Shown here: positions 9,408 through 18,163 of the stretch, piece after piece
Layout of the letters: every line of letters starts with the position of its first letter
Position numbering within the stretch: position 1 is the stretch's first letter
Source of the DNA: Spartobacteria bacterium
Lineage (GTDB): Bacteria; Verrucomicrobiota; Verrucomicrobiia; Chthoniobacterales; UBA10450
Length of the DNA: 64,000 nucleotides
Assembly (NCBI GenBank): GCA_021325495.1
Contig: JAJPGZ010000013.1
Location: forward strand, 142,271 to 206,270
Reading direction: 5' to 3'
Translations under genes and position numbers: made by a program
Notes under the pieces: model-generated
What the model saw: only the letters and a program-made list of their open reading frames with translations
The model's database searches: none
Told to the model about the DNA's origin: nothing

Positions 9408-10715
9408 TCACATCTGATACTCGCGCTTGACCCATGCAAGCGCCTCTTCTCGATCTTTGAACACGCCTTCGAGTTGACGCGTTTCGACGGCTTCAAGAAT
9501 CTCGCCAAACTTCGGACCCGGTTTCAGGCCTAACGAAATCAAATCCTGTCCGTTCACCAGCGGCGGCGGAATGATTGGCTCATTCGCAAACTCCTCCCGC
9601 TTTTGCCTGAGGAATTCGTAATTGTCCATCAGGCCGTGACTGCTTTCGCAATCGACGCGATGAAGCTCGAGCTCTTCTTCAAAGGTCGGCCGCGCCATGA
9701 AACGCTTCAGCTTCGCCACGCGCATGCGCGGCACGTCTTTGAACACCATGTGCTGACGCACCATTTCAACCGTGGCTTCGATCTCCGCGCGCGAAAATCG
9801 CAGACGCCCCATGATTTGTTCGGTCATGTCGGCGCCAATTTTGTCGTGCTCGTTGAAACGGATGCGTCCGGTTGGATCGACATGTGCCGTCACCGGTTTC
9901 GCGACGTCGTGCAGAATCACACTGAAGACGAGCGGCACGGAAACTTTTTCGGGAAGCAGTTCGAGCATCAAACGCGTGTGCTGAAAAACGTCGCCTTCGG
10001 GATGAAATTGCTCGGGCTGCTCGCAGCCTTTCATCGGCTCGATCTCGGGCAGGATCGCGCGCAGCAATCCACTTTGGTCTAACAAATCCCAACCGCGCAC
10101 GCGATGCGGCGACAGGAAAATCTTGACCAGCTCGTCGCGAATTCGCTCGGCGCTAATCTGGGTAATCGCACTCGCATTCGCGACCAGCGCGTCCCACGTT
10201 TGATTGTCGATCTTGTAATCAAGGACGGTGGCAAAGCGCACCGCGCGCAGCATCCGCAACCGGTCTTCCGCAAAACGTTGCGCCGGATCGCCGATTGCCC
10301 TAACGAGCTTCGCTTCGAGATCGGCGCGACCGCCCACGAAATCGATCACTTCATTTTTCGCCGGATCGAAAAACATTCCGTTGATGGTGAAGTCGCGTCG
10401 TTTCGCGTCTTCTTCCGGCGAAGAAAATTTTACCGAAACCGGACGGCGCCCGTCGATGTACGCGTCGTCCGAGCGAAACGTCGCGACTTCAAAGTTGATT
10501 CCATCCTCGACCACAACGACAACGCCAAACGCCGCACCGACTGCGTACGTTCGGGGAAAAATCTTTTGCACCTCTTCCGGCTCCGCATCGGTCGCAATGT
10601 CGAAATCCTTCGGCACAAGACCGCGCACCATATCGCGCACGCAACCGCCGGCGAAGTACGCGACGCGCCCGCGCTCTCGCAAACGCGCGCAGATTTCACG
10701 CGCCTTCTCTTCCAT
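9408..10715 (-). CDS. cca: CCA-adding enzyme / poly(A) polymerase family nucleotidyltransferase
   Basis: About 436 residues. The N-terminal nucleotidyltransferase has GGCVRDMVRG and the metal-binding DFDIATDA, then the RRDFTING motif and the neck-domain FAEDRLRMLRAVRF. A C-terminal HD-like segment (HDVAKP) is present, so this is a class II tRNA nucleotidyltransferase of the Cca/PcnB group that adds or repairs the 3' CCA of tRNAs; sequence alone does not separate CCA-adding from A-adding activity. The frame also allows a GTG three codons upstream (10724). It is the third gene of an ileS-lspA-cca run on the minus strand. One GCCTAACGA word and one TGTCGATCTT word (read as KIDN) lie in its coding sequence. 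Confidence 0.9.
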   Translation of the reverse strand: MEEKAREICARLRERGRVAYFAGGCVRDMVRGLVPKDFDIATDAEPEEVQKIFPRTYAVGAAFGVVVVVEDGINFEVATFRSDDAYIDGRRPVSVKFSSPEEDAKRRDFTINGMFFDPAKNEVIDFVGGRADLEAKLVRAIGDPAQRFAEDRLRMLRAVRFATVLDYKIDNQTWDALVANASAITQISAERIRDELVKIFLSPHRVRGWDLLDQSGLLRAILPEIEPMKGCEQPEQFHPEGDVFQHTRLMLELLPEKVSVPLVFSVILHDVAKPVTAHVDPTGRIRFNEHDKIGADMTEQIMGRLRFSRAEIEATVEMVRQHMVFKDVPRMRVAKLKRFMARPTFEEELELHRVDCESSHGLMDNYEFLRQKREEFANEPIIPPPLVNGQDLISLGLKPGPKFGEILEAVETRQLEGVFKDREEALAWVKREYQM

Positions 10716-10769
10716 CGCCGTCACGATCTTACTGTAGCGGCGGTCCCAGCGCGTGCACTTCGAAACGAA

Positions 10770-11249
10770 TCACGCTGCGCGCGCCACTTCGTTCGTGCCC
10801 GGCCGAAATGAATGAATCAGAAAGAAAACCACCGCAATGCAGATGCACGAATCGGCGACGTTGAATGCCGGCCACGGATGCGCCAGCGGCACGTGCAGGT
10901 CGAACAAAAGGAAATCGAACACGTGCCCGTAAAGTAAACGGTCGGTCAGGTTCCCGAGAATGCCCGCGAGTAAAAGCGCGAGCGAAACATCGCGCCATGC
11001 GTCCCGGAGGCGGTGCCTAACGAGCAGCGTGACGACTACGAACAAGGCAAGACACGATACGAGAATGAAAAAGCTGTTGTTATTTTTAAATGAGCCGAAG
11101 GCCGCGCCGGTGTTCGTGACATTCACAACGTCGAAAAATCCGATCACGACCGGATAGGCGTGGTCCGGCGGAACGAATTGCCTGACGACGTACTTGCTGA
11201 CCTGGTCAAGCGCGTAGAGCGGCAGGGAAAGAAAGAAAATGTACCTCAT
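10770..11249 (-). CDS. lspA: Lipoprotein signal peptidase (signal peptidase II)
   Basis: 159 residues, the normal family length, with four hydrophobic segments. The motifs are complete: an N-terminal DQVSK, NTGAAFG, GNLTDR with the first catalytic aspartate, and FNVADS with the second. The enzyme cleaves prolipoproteins after lipidation in the inner membrane. Its ATG overlaps the ileS stop by four bases (ATGA), so it is translationally coupled to ileS, an arrangement known in many bacteria. The dispersed word TGTCGATCTT lies exactly across this junction. Confidence 0.95.
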   Translation of the reverse strand: MRYIFFLSLPLYALDQVSKYVVRQFVPPDHAYPVVIGFFDVVNVTNTGAAFGSFKNNNSFFILVSCLALFVVVTLLVRHRLRDAWRDVSLALLLAGILGNLTDRLLYGHVFDFLLFDLHVPLAHPWPAFNVADSCICIAVVFFLIHSFRPGTNEVARAA

Positions 11250-13966
11250 GTCGATCTTGCCGAGGCTACGTCACGACCGGCGACGGCCGCACAACGTTCG
11301 CACAAATCCTCCGTCGCCGCCGGGCGATGCCGCCAGCAACGCGCGCATTTCGGGTAGGCGCTTTTGCTCACGCGCGCGGAAGCTTCGCTCCCTTGTTCGA
11401 CCGCGAGATCGCTCAGGATAAAAAATTCCTCGAGCTCTTCCTTGTCGATCTTACGCGTGACCTCGGTGTCGCTCGTTAGGCGAATGGCGGCTTCGAGCGA
11501 ATTGCCGATTAATTTTTCCTGACGCGCACTCTCGAGCGCTTGACCGATGACGCCGCGTAAACGCAGGAGCTCGTTCACGATCTCGATTGAATCACGATGT
11601 CGATCTTGCGAACGCGGAAATTCTTCGAGATGAACCGACTTGTCCCGGCCGGCATGTCGCCACGCCTCGTCCGCGGTGAATGAGATAACAGGCGCGAGCA
11701 ATTGGCAGAGCGCGCGGAAAATCTCCTGCATCGCGGCCTGGGTCGCGCGACGTCGTGGCGAATCCGGCGCGTCGCAATACATGCGGTCTTTGGTGATGTC
11801 GATGTAAAGCGAACTCAAGTCGACGGCGCAGAATTGATTGAGCGAATGATAAACTTTGTGAAACTCGAATGCTTCATAAGCCGCCCGACATTCCTTTACG
11901 ACTTCGTCGAGGCGCGCCAGAATCCAGCGATCGACGAGAGTGAATTGCGGATTGTCGATCTTTTCGTAATCGAAAAGATTGCCTAACAAAATGCGGAGCG
12001 TGTTGCGAATGCGGCGATAAGTGTCGCTCAAACGCGTGAAGATTTCTTCGGAGAAGGGAACGTCGTCCGTGTAATTGATGCTGCTGGCCCAGAGCCTAAC
12101 GAGATCGGCGCCGTGTTTGCCGACGAAATGACCGGCGTCCATCGGCTTGGCGTAGTCGCTCGACTTGGAAATTTTCTTGCCGTCAAGATCGACAACGAAA
12201 CCGTGGGTGACGCAGGTTTTGTAGGGCGCGCGATTGTTGAGTGCGACGCTGGTCATGAGCGACGATTGAAACCAGCCGCGATGCTGATCGGTCGCTTCGA
12301 GATACATGTCGGCGATCTCGACGCCCATCCATTTTTTCACGACCGCTTCGTGCGAAACGCCGCTGTCGATCCAAACATCGATGGTGTCGTTGCGTTTCGT
12401 GGTGCCCGCGGGAAGTCCGAGCTCTTTTGCAAGATCGACATCTTCCATTTCGAACCAAACGTTCGAACCGCGTTCGGCCACGAGGTCAGCGAGCTTGCGA
12501 ATCACCTTCGCATCGAGAATGGCTTCACCGGATTTCGAATAGAAAACCGGGAGCGGCACGCCCCAACTGCGTTGCCGCGAGATGACCCAATCGGGCCGCG
12601 ACTCGACCGTGCCCGCAATTCTGTTTTCGCCCCACGCGGGAATCCATCGCACTTCGTTGTGAATCGCTTCGAGCGCGCGGCTGCGAAGATCGTCGATGCG
12701 GATGAAGAATTGTTCGACCGCGCGGAAGATGATCGGCGTCTTTGAACGCCAGCAATACGGATAGGAATGGTGAAACTTTTGTTCGCCTAACAAATTGCCG
12801 CGTTCGCGCAGAAGATCGACAACGTCTTTGTTCGCGTCGAAGACGTATTTGCCGGTGAGATTCGGCAAGCCGGCTTCTTCGGTAAATTTTCCATGATCGT
12901 CCACCGGCGATAAGATCAACAACTTGTTCTTGCGGCCTAACGAGTAATCGTCCGCGCCGTGACCGGGCGCGATGTGGACGGCGCCGGTGCCGGTGTCCAT
13001 GGTGACGAAGTCGGCGTTGAGCACGATCGATTCGCGATCGAGAAATGGATGGCGCGCCTTCACCTTGTCGATCTTGTCGCCTTTGAAGGAGGCCCGAGGT
13101 TCGCCGACGGGATCGAACTTCGTATTCGCGCAGAATTGCGGGACGAGTTTATCTGCGAGCAAGAGTGTTTCGGTGACGCCGTCGCGCGTGAAATCCTGCA
13201 CGACGTAAAGCTCGTTAGGCGAAACGGCGATGGCCATGTTCGCAGGAAGTGTCCATGGCGTCGTCGTCCAGATGGCGATGGATGTGTTCGGCGGGAAGCT
13301 GACAGCTTCCCCTACAGAAGAGGATGCGATCGGGAATTTCACATAGACGGCGGTGTCGTCGCGTTCCTGGTATTCGACTTCGGCTTCGGCGAGTGCGGTC
13401 TGCGCGCCGGTGCTCCAAAACACGGGCTTGAGCGATTGATAGACGAGATTTTTTTCCACGAAGACGGCGAAGGCGCGGAGAATTTCGGCTTCGTACTTCG
13501 GGTCCATCGTCAGATACGGGTTTTCCCAATCGCCGAGGACGCCGAGACGCTTGAATTGCTGCCGTTGAAGATCGACATACTTGCGGGCGAAGGCCTCGGA
13601 TTTTTTCCGGACTTCGAGCGGAGAAAGTCCGCGTGATTCTTTCACGACTTTGTATTCGATAGGCAGGCCGTGACAGTCCCAGCCCGGGACATAAGGTGCG
13701 CGTTTGCCTAACATCGTCTGCGATTTCACGACGAAATCTTTCAAGATTTTGTTGAGCGCGGTGCCCATGTGGACGTCGCCGTTGGCGAATGGCGGGCCGT
13801 CATGCAGGACGAACGATTGTCGATCTTGCCGTGATTTTTGGATTTGCTCGTAGAGACGACTTTCTTCCCACGACTTTAGCAATTCCGGCTCACGCGCGGT
13901 GAGGCTCGCCTTCATCGGAAAATCCGTGCGCGGGAGATTGAGCGTGTCCTTGTAATTCTGACTCAT
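11246..13966 (-). CDS. ileS: Isoleucyl-tRNA synthetase
   Basis: 906 residues, full length for the bacterial enzyme, which charges tRNA-Ile and edits valine. It shows the N-terminal YKDTLNLPRTDFPM, the class I HIGH variant HMGT (after PPFANGDV), the editing domain, the KMSKS variant KISKS, and a C-terminal zinc site (CxxC...CxxC, CARCWRH and CERC). It is the first gene of the ileS-lspA-cca run. Its first 10 or so codons and its upstream region are duplicated about 4 kb away at 18023-18117. Confidence 0.96.
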   Translation of the reverse strand: MSQNYKDTLNLPRTDFPMKASLTAREPELLKSWEESRLYEQIQKSRQDRQSFVLHDGPPFANGDVHMGTALNKILKDFVVKSQTMLGKRAPYVPGWDCHGLPIEYKVVKESRGLSPLEVRKKSEAFARKYVDLQRQQFKRLGVLGDWENPYLTMDPKYEAEILRAFAVFVEKNLVYQSLKPVFWSTGAQTALAEAEVEYQERDDTAVYVKFPIASSSVGEAVSFPPNTSIAIWTTTPWTLPANMAIAVSPNELYVVQDFTRDGVTETLLLADKLVPQFCANTKFDPVGEPRASFKGDKIDKVKARHPFLDRESIVLNADFVTMDTGTGAVHIAPGHGADDYSLGRKNKLLILSPVDDHGKFTEEAGLPNLTGKYVFDANKDVVDLLRERGNLLGEQKFHHSYPYCWRSKTPIIFRAVEQFFIRIDDLRSRALEAIHNEVRWIPAWGENRIAGTVESRPDWVISRQRSWGVPLPVFYSKSGEAILDAKVIRKLADLVAERGSNVWFEMEDVDLAKELGLPAGTTKRNDTIDVWIDSGVSHEAVVKKWMGVEIADMYLEATDQHRGWFQSSLMTSVALNNRAPYKTCVTHGFVVDLDGKKISKSSDYAKPMDAGHFVGKHGADLVRLWASSINYTDDVPFSEEIFTRLSDTYRRIRNTLRILLGNLFDYEKIDNPQFTLVDRWILARLDEVVKECRAAYEAFEFHKVYHSLNQFCAVDLSSLYIDITKDRMYCDAPDSPRRRATQAAMQEIFRALCQLLAPVISFTADEAWRHAGRDKSVHLEEFPRSQDRHRDSIEIVNELLRLRGVIGQALESARQEKLIGNSLEAAIRLTSDTEVTRKIDKEELEEFFILSDLAVEQGSEASARVSKSAYPKCARCWRHRPAATEDLCERCAAVAGRDVASARST

Positions 13967-14205
13967 CGAGCGCGGCTACGTAACATCGCGAGAAGAGAAA
14001 TCAACGATGGCGGCACGACGGCGGCCGTAGAAGCGCGAGTCCTGGCGAAAAATATTTCGGAAATCGCGCTCTGCCATACAACCGCTATGTGGATGAAGTT
14101 ACGAAATTCGCATAAAAACATTTGACGAGGCATCCAGTCTTGCTTTGGTCTTCGACTCTTATTTCAACCCTCCAGATTATTCAGCGTTCACCCATCAACT
14201 ACACC

Positions 14206-17200
14206 ATGACTACACCTTCGTTTCCTCACCAAACGCGCAAACTTTTAGTGTGCGTAGCTATCACCGCGGTCGCTATCGCTGCTTCGGTCTCCGCCAAGCC
14301 CGTCCCTTCGAACCTCGGTAACGGTCTGGACAAAATCATTGAAAACAATCTTATCCAAAAAGGCGTCATTACCACCGCTCCGGCGTCCCTAACGCAAGCG
14401 CCCGCAAGATCGACAACGTCGAAGAAAGCGGCCGCGAAGGCTGCACGCCAACAGGCCGCGAGCACAATGACGGCGCAAAACTTTTCAAGCTACAGCGCGA
14501 TGATCGCGAAACAGGCAGCGAGCTACGCGTCGCGGGCGATCACAGACAGCGCGACCGGCCGTTACATGATGCAAATCATGCCGAATGGACGCGTTCCGAT
14601 GGAAACATTGCAAGCAACATTAGTCGCGGCGCATCCGACGATCACGGTAACAGCGGTCGATCCGAATTACGCGGGCCATGGTGTCATCGAAGGTTATGTG
14701 TCGCTCGATGATGTGGCTGCGATCGCGCAGACTGACGGAGTTGGGTCGGTGATTCTCGAACTTAAACCCATTCACAACGCGGGAGCCGTAACTTCGCAAG
14801 GTGTCCATTTGCACCGTGTCAATCAGGTAAACTCGTTTTACAACGCGGGTGTGCCGCTCAATCTCGACGGCAGCGGAATGTCGATCGGCGTGATGTCGGA
14901 CAGCTATAATTCGCAGCCGAGTGCTGAAGGCGGTTTCACTACTGCGGATGAAGACGTCGCGAGCGGCGATCTTCCTGGGACGGCGAATCCTAACAACACG
15001 CAGCCCGTGGTCGTGTTGCAGGATTATAATCCAACCCCCGGCGCGACTAACGAAGGTCGCGGCATGTGCCAGATCGTGCACGATGTCGCACCGAAAGCAC
15101 GGATTGGTTTTGCCACGGCCGATGTGGGTGAGGTCGGATTTGCCAATAACATCCGCGCGCTCGGTGGACTAAGCGGATATACCTATGCCCCGAATATCCA
15201 ACAGGGATTTAAAGGCGACGTTGTTTGCGATGACGTTTCCTATCTCGATGAGCCGATGTTCCAGGACGGCATTATCGCGCAGGGCGTGAATGACGTTGTT
15301 GCCAACGGCGTGACCTACGCTTCTTCGGCTGCGAACAACTGGGGCGTTGACGGATATCAATCCGTGTATCGCCCGGTCGCGGACGACAGCGGCGCGACTC
15401 ATGCGAAGCTAACTTTTGCGCAAGGCAACACCGCCCTTAAGAACACGAACATCAATCTCGCCGGCGTACCGCCAGAGTTTTACGCGGGCGGATTCCACAA
15501 TTTCAATCCGGACGGTAACCCGAGCAATATTGACGTCGCTCAAACCATCAACAGTGGCAGCGATGCGCAAGCGTTCGTTTTTCAATGGAACGATCCATAC
15601 GATGCGTCGGCGCCGACATTGATCGAGCCGCCGATTTACACCAACACGGGCGACAGCGAAGGCGGGCAAGCGGTTGACTTCACGAACATCCCCCTAACCG
15701 CGGGCAACAGCTACGTTATCACCGAACACGCCACCCCCGCGACACCGGCCGACAACTTCGACGCGATCGTCGCCGTCATTGATCCGAATGGTAAAACCAT
15801 TCTCGATCAAGACACCGGTGTCGATGAAACGGTCACCTTCTTTCCGCAAGTGAGCGGCAATTACACCATTCACGTCCATCCGTTCGCGACACCGGACCCG
15901 ACCGGAACCACTTCAGTGCCGACACGCGGACCATTCAGCATCAAGATCAATCAAGCCAATGCCACTTCGAGCATGACGCAGGACTTCAACGTCCTCTACT
16001 TCGACATGGCAGGAAATTACATCCCTGACCAATCGCTGACTTCGAACAACTTGATCAATAACCGGCCGATCGAATCGAACGCGCCAGCGCTCAGCACTTC
16101 CGGCACGCAAGTGCAGATGGTCATCAGCCGTTCCAACACGACGGCGCCTGCAAATGCCGCAAACATGTTGAAGTACGTTTTCTTCGGTAACGGTGTCCGC
16201 AATTGCGGCCCGGCCGAGTACACTTCCTACATCATGCCGGTGACCTTCGGTCACAGCGCCGCGGCGGGCGCGAATAGCGTTGCCGCATATGAAGTGTTCC
16301 GTCCGAACGTTCCCGAATACTTCACCTCGTCGGGACCGGTAACGATTTACTTCGACACGAACAACAATCGTTTGCCGAGTCCGCAAGTTCGTTTGAAGCC
16401 CGACATCGCGGCGGCAGACGGAACGAACAACACATTCTTTCCGCTCGGCCCGGTCCCGGTTGAAGCCGATAGTGCTTACGATCCGGATCCGTTCCCGAAT
16501 TTCCACGGCACCAGCGCCGCGTCACCACACTGCGCCGCGCTGGCCGCGTTAGTTCTGCAAGCGCACGGCGGACCGCACAGTCTTTCGCCACAAGCAGTAA
16601 AGACGATCATGCAACTGACCGCTTTCCCGCACGATCTCGATCCATATCAAGCAACCGGCACCGCGACCGCGTCGAATGGTGGCAAGATCGACATCGTCAT
16701 TGATAGCGATGACGACACCAACCTCGGCATCGGCGCGAACGATCGAAATTCCTGGAAAGTTTCCTACACGGGTTCTGGCTTTTTGAAGACTCTGAACTTC
16801 AATCCCGAGGGCACACCGCAAACCGGCGGCAATCCCACCGGCGGAAACTTCAACGGTTTCACCGACGCAGATTTTCTCGACCCGACGAAATACAAATACA
16901 CGCCGGGAATGGTTTTCACGTCGACTTTCCTCTTCGGAAATTCCACCGGCATCAACTCGGCTGACGTCACGCACACGCGCTCAAATATCGCGCCATTCCC
17001 GTCGAATCCGAACCCGAATAGCCCAACCGACCACGAGTGGACCTTGAACCTCAGCTTCGCCGACAACTCCTTCACGGCAGGCGACGTTCTTCGGTTCAAC
17101 GCTGGTCGTTTGCAACAGCAGGACGCGACCGTTCCGCAAGGCCAAACCGTTGCCAAAGTCGTTACGCCAACCGGCGGCAGCGTCACCCTGTTCCGTCATG

Positions 17201-17937
17201 ATTCCTCCGCCGACCTTCTCGGCAGCGGTGTTTTCATTCCGGAAGATCCCACGGGCAGCAATATCCAGCCCGGGATGACGTTTAACGGAACGGTTGTTGA
17301 TGGCGCGAACGTTCTTCCGTTCAGCGGTCGCCTAACGAACAAAATCGGCGCCGGTTATTCGCCGCTCGACGGCTTCGGCTTCATTAACATCCAAGGCGCC
17401 GCCGCCGGCCAGGTACCAGTTCCTGGCGTCGTTTCGAGAAAGAGCCATGGCACCGCCGGTAACTTCGACATTCCGTTGCCGATCAATGGCGCCGCCGGAA
17501 TCGAATGCCGAAACCCGGGCCCGAATGGAAGTTACACCTTGGTTTACACATTCGATCGACCGATCTCGAGCGCGGGCAACGCCAGCGCCACTCAAGGCAC
17601 CGCCACCGCCGCCACCCCGACCATGGGGCCGCAGCCAAACCAGATCACGGTCAACCTCACCGGTGTGACCAGCCCGCAGCACTTGGTCGTTAGGCTGAGC
17701 AACGCGCATGACACCAGCGACGCTGTCCTTGGCGCCATCGATGCGCGCATGGACGTGCTCATCGGCGACACCACCGCCGATGGCGTCGTCAATTCGGCCG
17801 ATATCGCTCAGACCAAATCGCAGTCCGGCCAGACGGTGAGCCAATCGAACTTCCGGACCGACGTCACTGCTGACGGCAATATTAACAGCGCGGACATCGC
17901 GCTTGCTAAGAGTAAATCCGGAACCGGTTTGCCCTAA
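14206..17937 (+). CDS. Secreted subtilisin-like (S8) protein with PPC-like domain and dockerin module
   Basis: About 1243 residues. The ATG at 14206 begins a signal peptide (LLVCVAITAVAIAASVSA); the frame is open from 14122. An S8-type fold is indicated by the aspartate segment IGVMSDSYN (D232) and the serine segment GTSAASPHCAALAAL (S770). The expected GHGT histidine segment reads GRGMCQIVHD, with arginine at the canonical position (R285) and a histidine seven residues later (H292), so activity is doubtful. Between the two halves is an inserted region resembling a bacterial pre-peptidase C-terminal domain (NFDAIVAVIDPNGKTI...). The last 150 residues are the shared beta domain plus two dockerin loops. 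A strong terminator follows. Confidence 0.82.
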   Translation: MTTPSFPHQTRKLLVCVAITAVAIAASVSAKPVPSNLGNGLDKIIENNLIQKGVITTAPASLTQAPARSTTSKKAAAKAARQQAASTMTAQNFSSYSAMIAKQAASYASRAITDSATGRYMMQIMPNGRVPMETLQATLVAAHPTITVTAVDPNYAGHGVIEGYVSLDDVAAIAQTDGVGSVILELKPIHNAGAVTSQGVHLHRVNQVNSFYNAGVPLNLDGSGMSIGVMSDSYNSQPSAEGGFTTADEDVASGDLPGTANPNNTQPVVVLQDYNPTPGATNEGRGMCQIVHDVAPKARIGFATADVGEVGFANNIRALGGLSGYTYAPNIQQGFKGDVVCDDVSYLDEPMFQDGIIAQGVNDVVANGVTYASSAANNWGVDGYQSVYRPVADDSGATHAKLTFAQGNTALKNTNINLAGVPPEFYAGGFHNFNPDGNPSNIDVAQTINSGSDAQAFVFQWNDPYDASAPTLIEPPIYTNTGDSEGGQAVDFTNIPLTAGNSYVITEHATPATPADNFDAIVAVIDPNGKTILDQDTGVDETVTFFPQVSGNYTIHVHPFATPDPTGTTSVPTRGPFSIKINQANATSSMTQDFNVLYFDMAGNYIPDQSLTSNNLINNRPIESNAPALSTSGTQVQMVISRSNTTAPANAANMLKYVFFGNGVRNCGPAEYTSYIMPVTFGHSAAAGANSVAAYEVFRPNVPEYFTSSGPVTIYFDTNNNRLPSPQVRLKPDIAAADGTNNTFFPLGPVPVEADSAYDPDPFPNFHGTSAASPHCAALAALVLQAHGGPHSLSPQAVKTIMQLTAFPHDLDPYQATGTATASNGGKIDIVIDSDDDTNLGIGANDRNSWKVSYTGSGFLKTLNFNPEGTPQTGGNPTGGNFNGFTDADFLDPTKYKYTPGMVFTSTFLFGNSTGINSADVTHTRSNIAPFPSNPNPNSPTDHEWTLNLSFADNSFTAGDVLRFNAGRLQQQDATVPQGQTVAKVVTPTGGSVTLFRHDSSADLLGSGVFIPEDPTGSNIQPGMTFNGTVVDGANVLPFSGRLTNKIGAGYSPLDGFGFINIQGAAAGQVPVPGVVSRKSHGTAGNFDIPLPINGAAGIECRNPGPNGSYTLVYTFDRPISSAGNASATQGTATAATPTMGPQPNQITVNLTGVTSPQHLVVRLSNAHDTSDAVLGAIDARMDVLIGDTTADGVVNSADIAQTKSQSGQTVSQSNFRTDVTADGNINSADIALAKSKSGTGLP

Positions 17938-17960
17938 CCAACGCAACATCGACAATCTTC

Positions 17961-17993
17961 AAAAAGGCCGCTTCGAAAGAAGCGGCCTTTTTT
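17961..17993. terminator. Rho-independent terminator, bidirectional
   Basis: AAAAAGGCCGCTTC, a short GAAA loop and GAAGCGGCCTTTTTT form a perfect GC-rich stem with A- and T-tracts on either side. It follows the S8-like gene by 23 bases. The same terminator sequence recurs at 24639-24671. Confidence 0.93.
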
Positions 17994-18022
17994 GCTATAT
18001 GTAATTGCAGCCCGCCGTGAGC

Positions 18023-18117
18023 AGATTGAGCGCATCTTTGCAATTCTGCGACATCGCGGCGGTGCTACGTAGCGTCGCGTCCCGGTAAATCAACGAAACC
18101 TCCGGACTAGGCGGCCG
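18023..18117 (-). pseudogene. Remnant copy of the ileS start and upstream region
   Basis: This stretch matches 13935-14027 at roughly three bases in four by eye, in the same orientation. It includes the start codon (18054-18052), codons reading MSQNCKDALNL beside the true MSQNYKDTLNL of ileS, and the upstream blocks CTACGTA, AAATCAACGA and GCGGCCG. The copy ends in a stop after about 19 codons. It is not a gene; it marks a past duplication or recombination that leaves the S8-like gene between direct repeats. Confidence 0.75.
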
Positions 18118-18163
18118 AGATGAGGTTGAAATCCGAATTTTTAGCCGACAGGGAGATTCTCGT

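Noticed and set aside
10104..10811. Long opposite-strand reading frames such as this one over the cca gene
   Set aside because: They shadow real genes on the other strand in a GC-rich genome, lack SD and domain signals, and follow third-position bias of the true gene.
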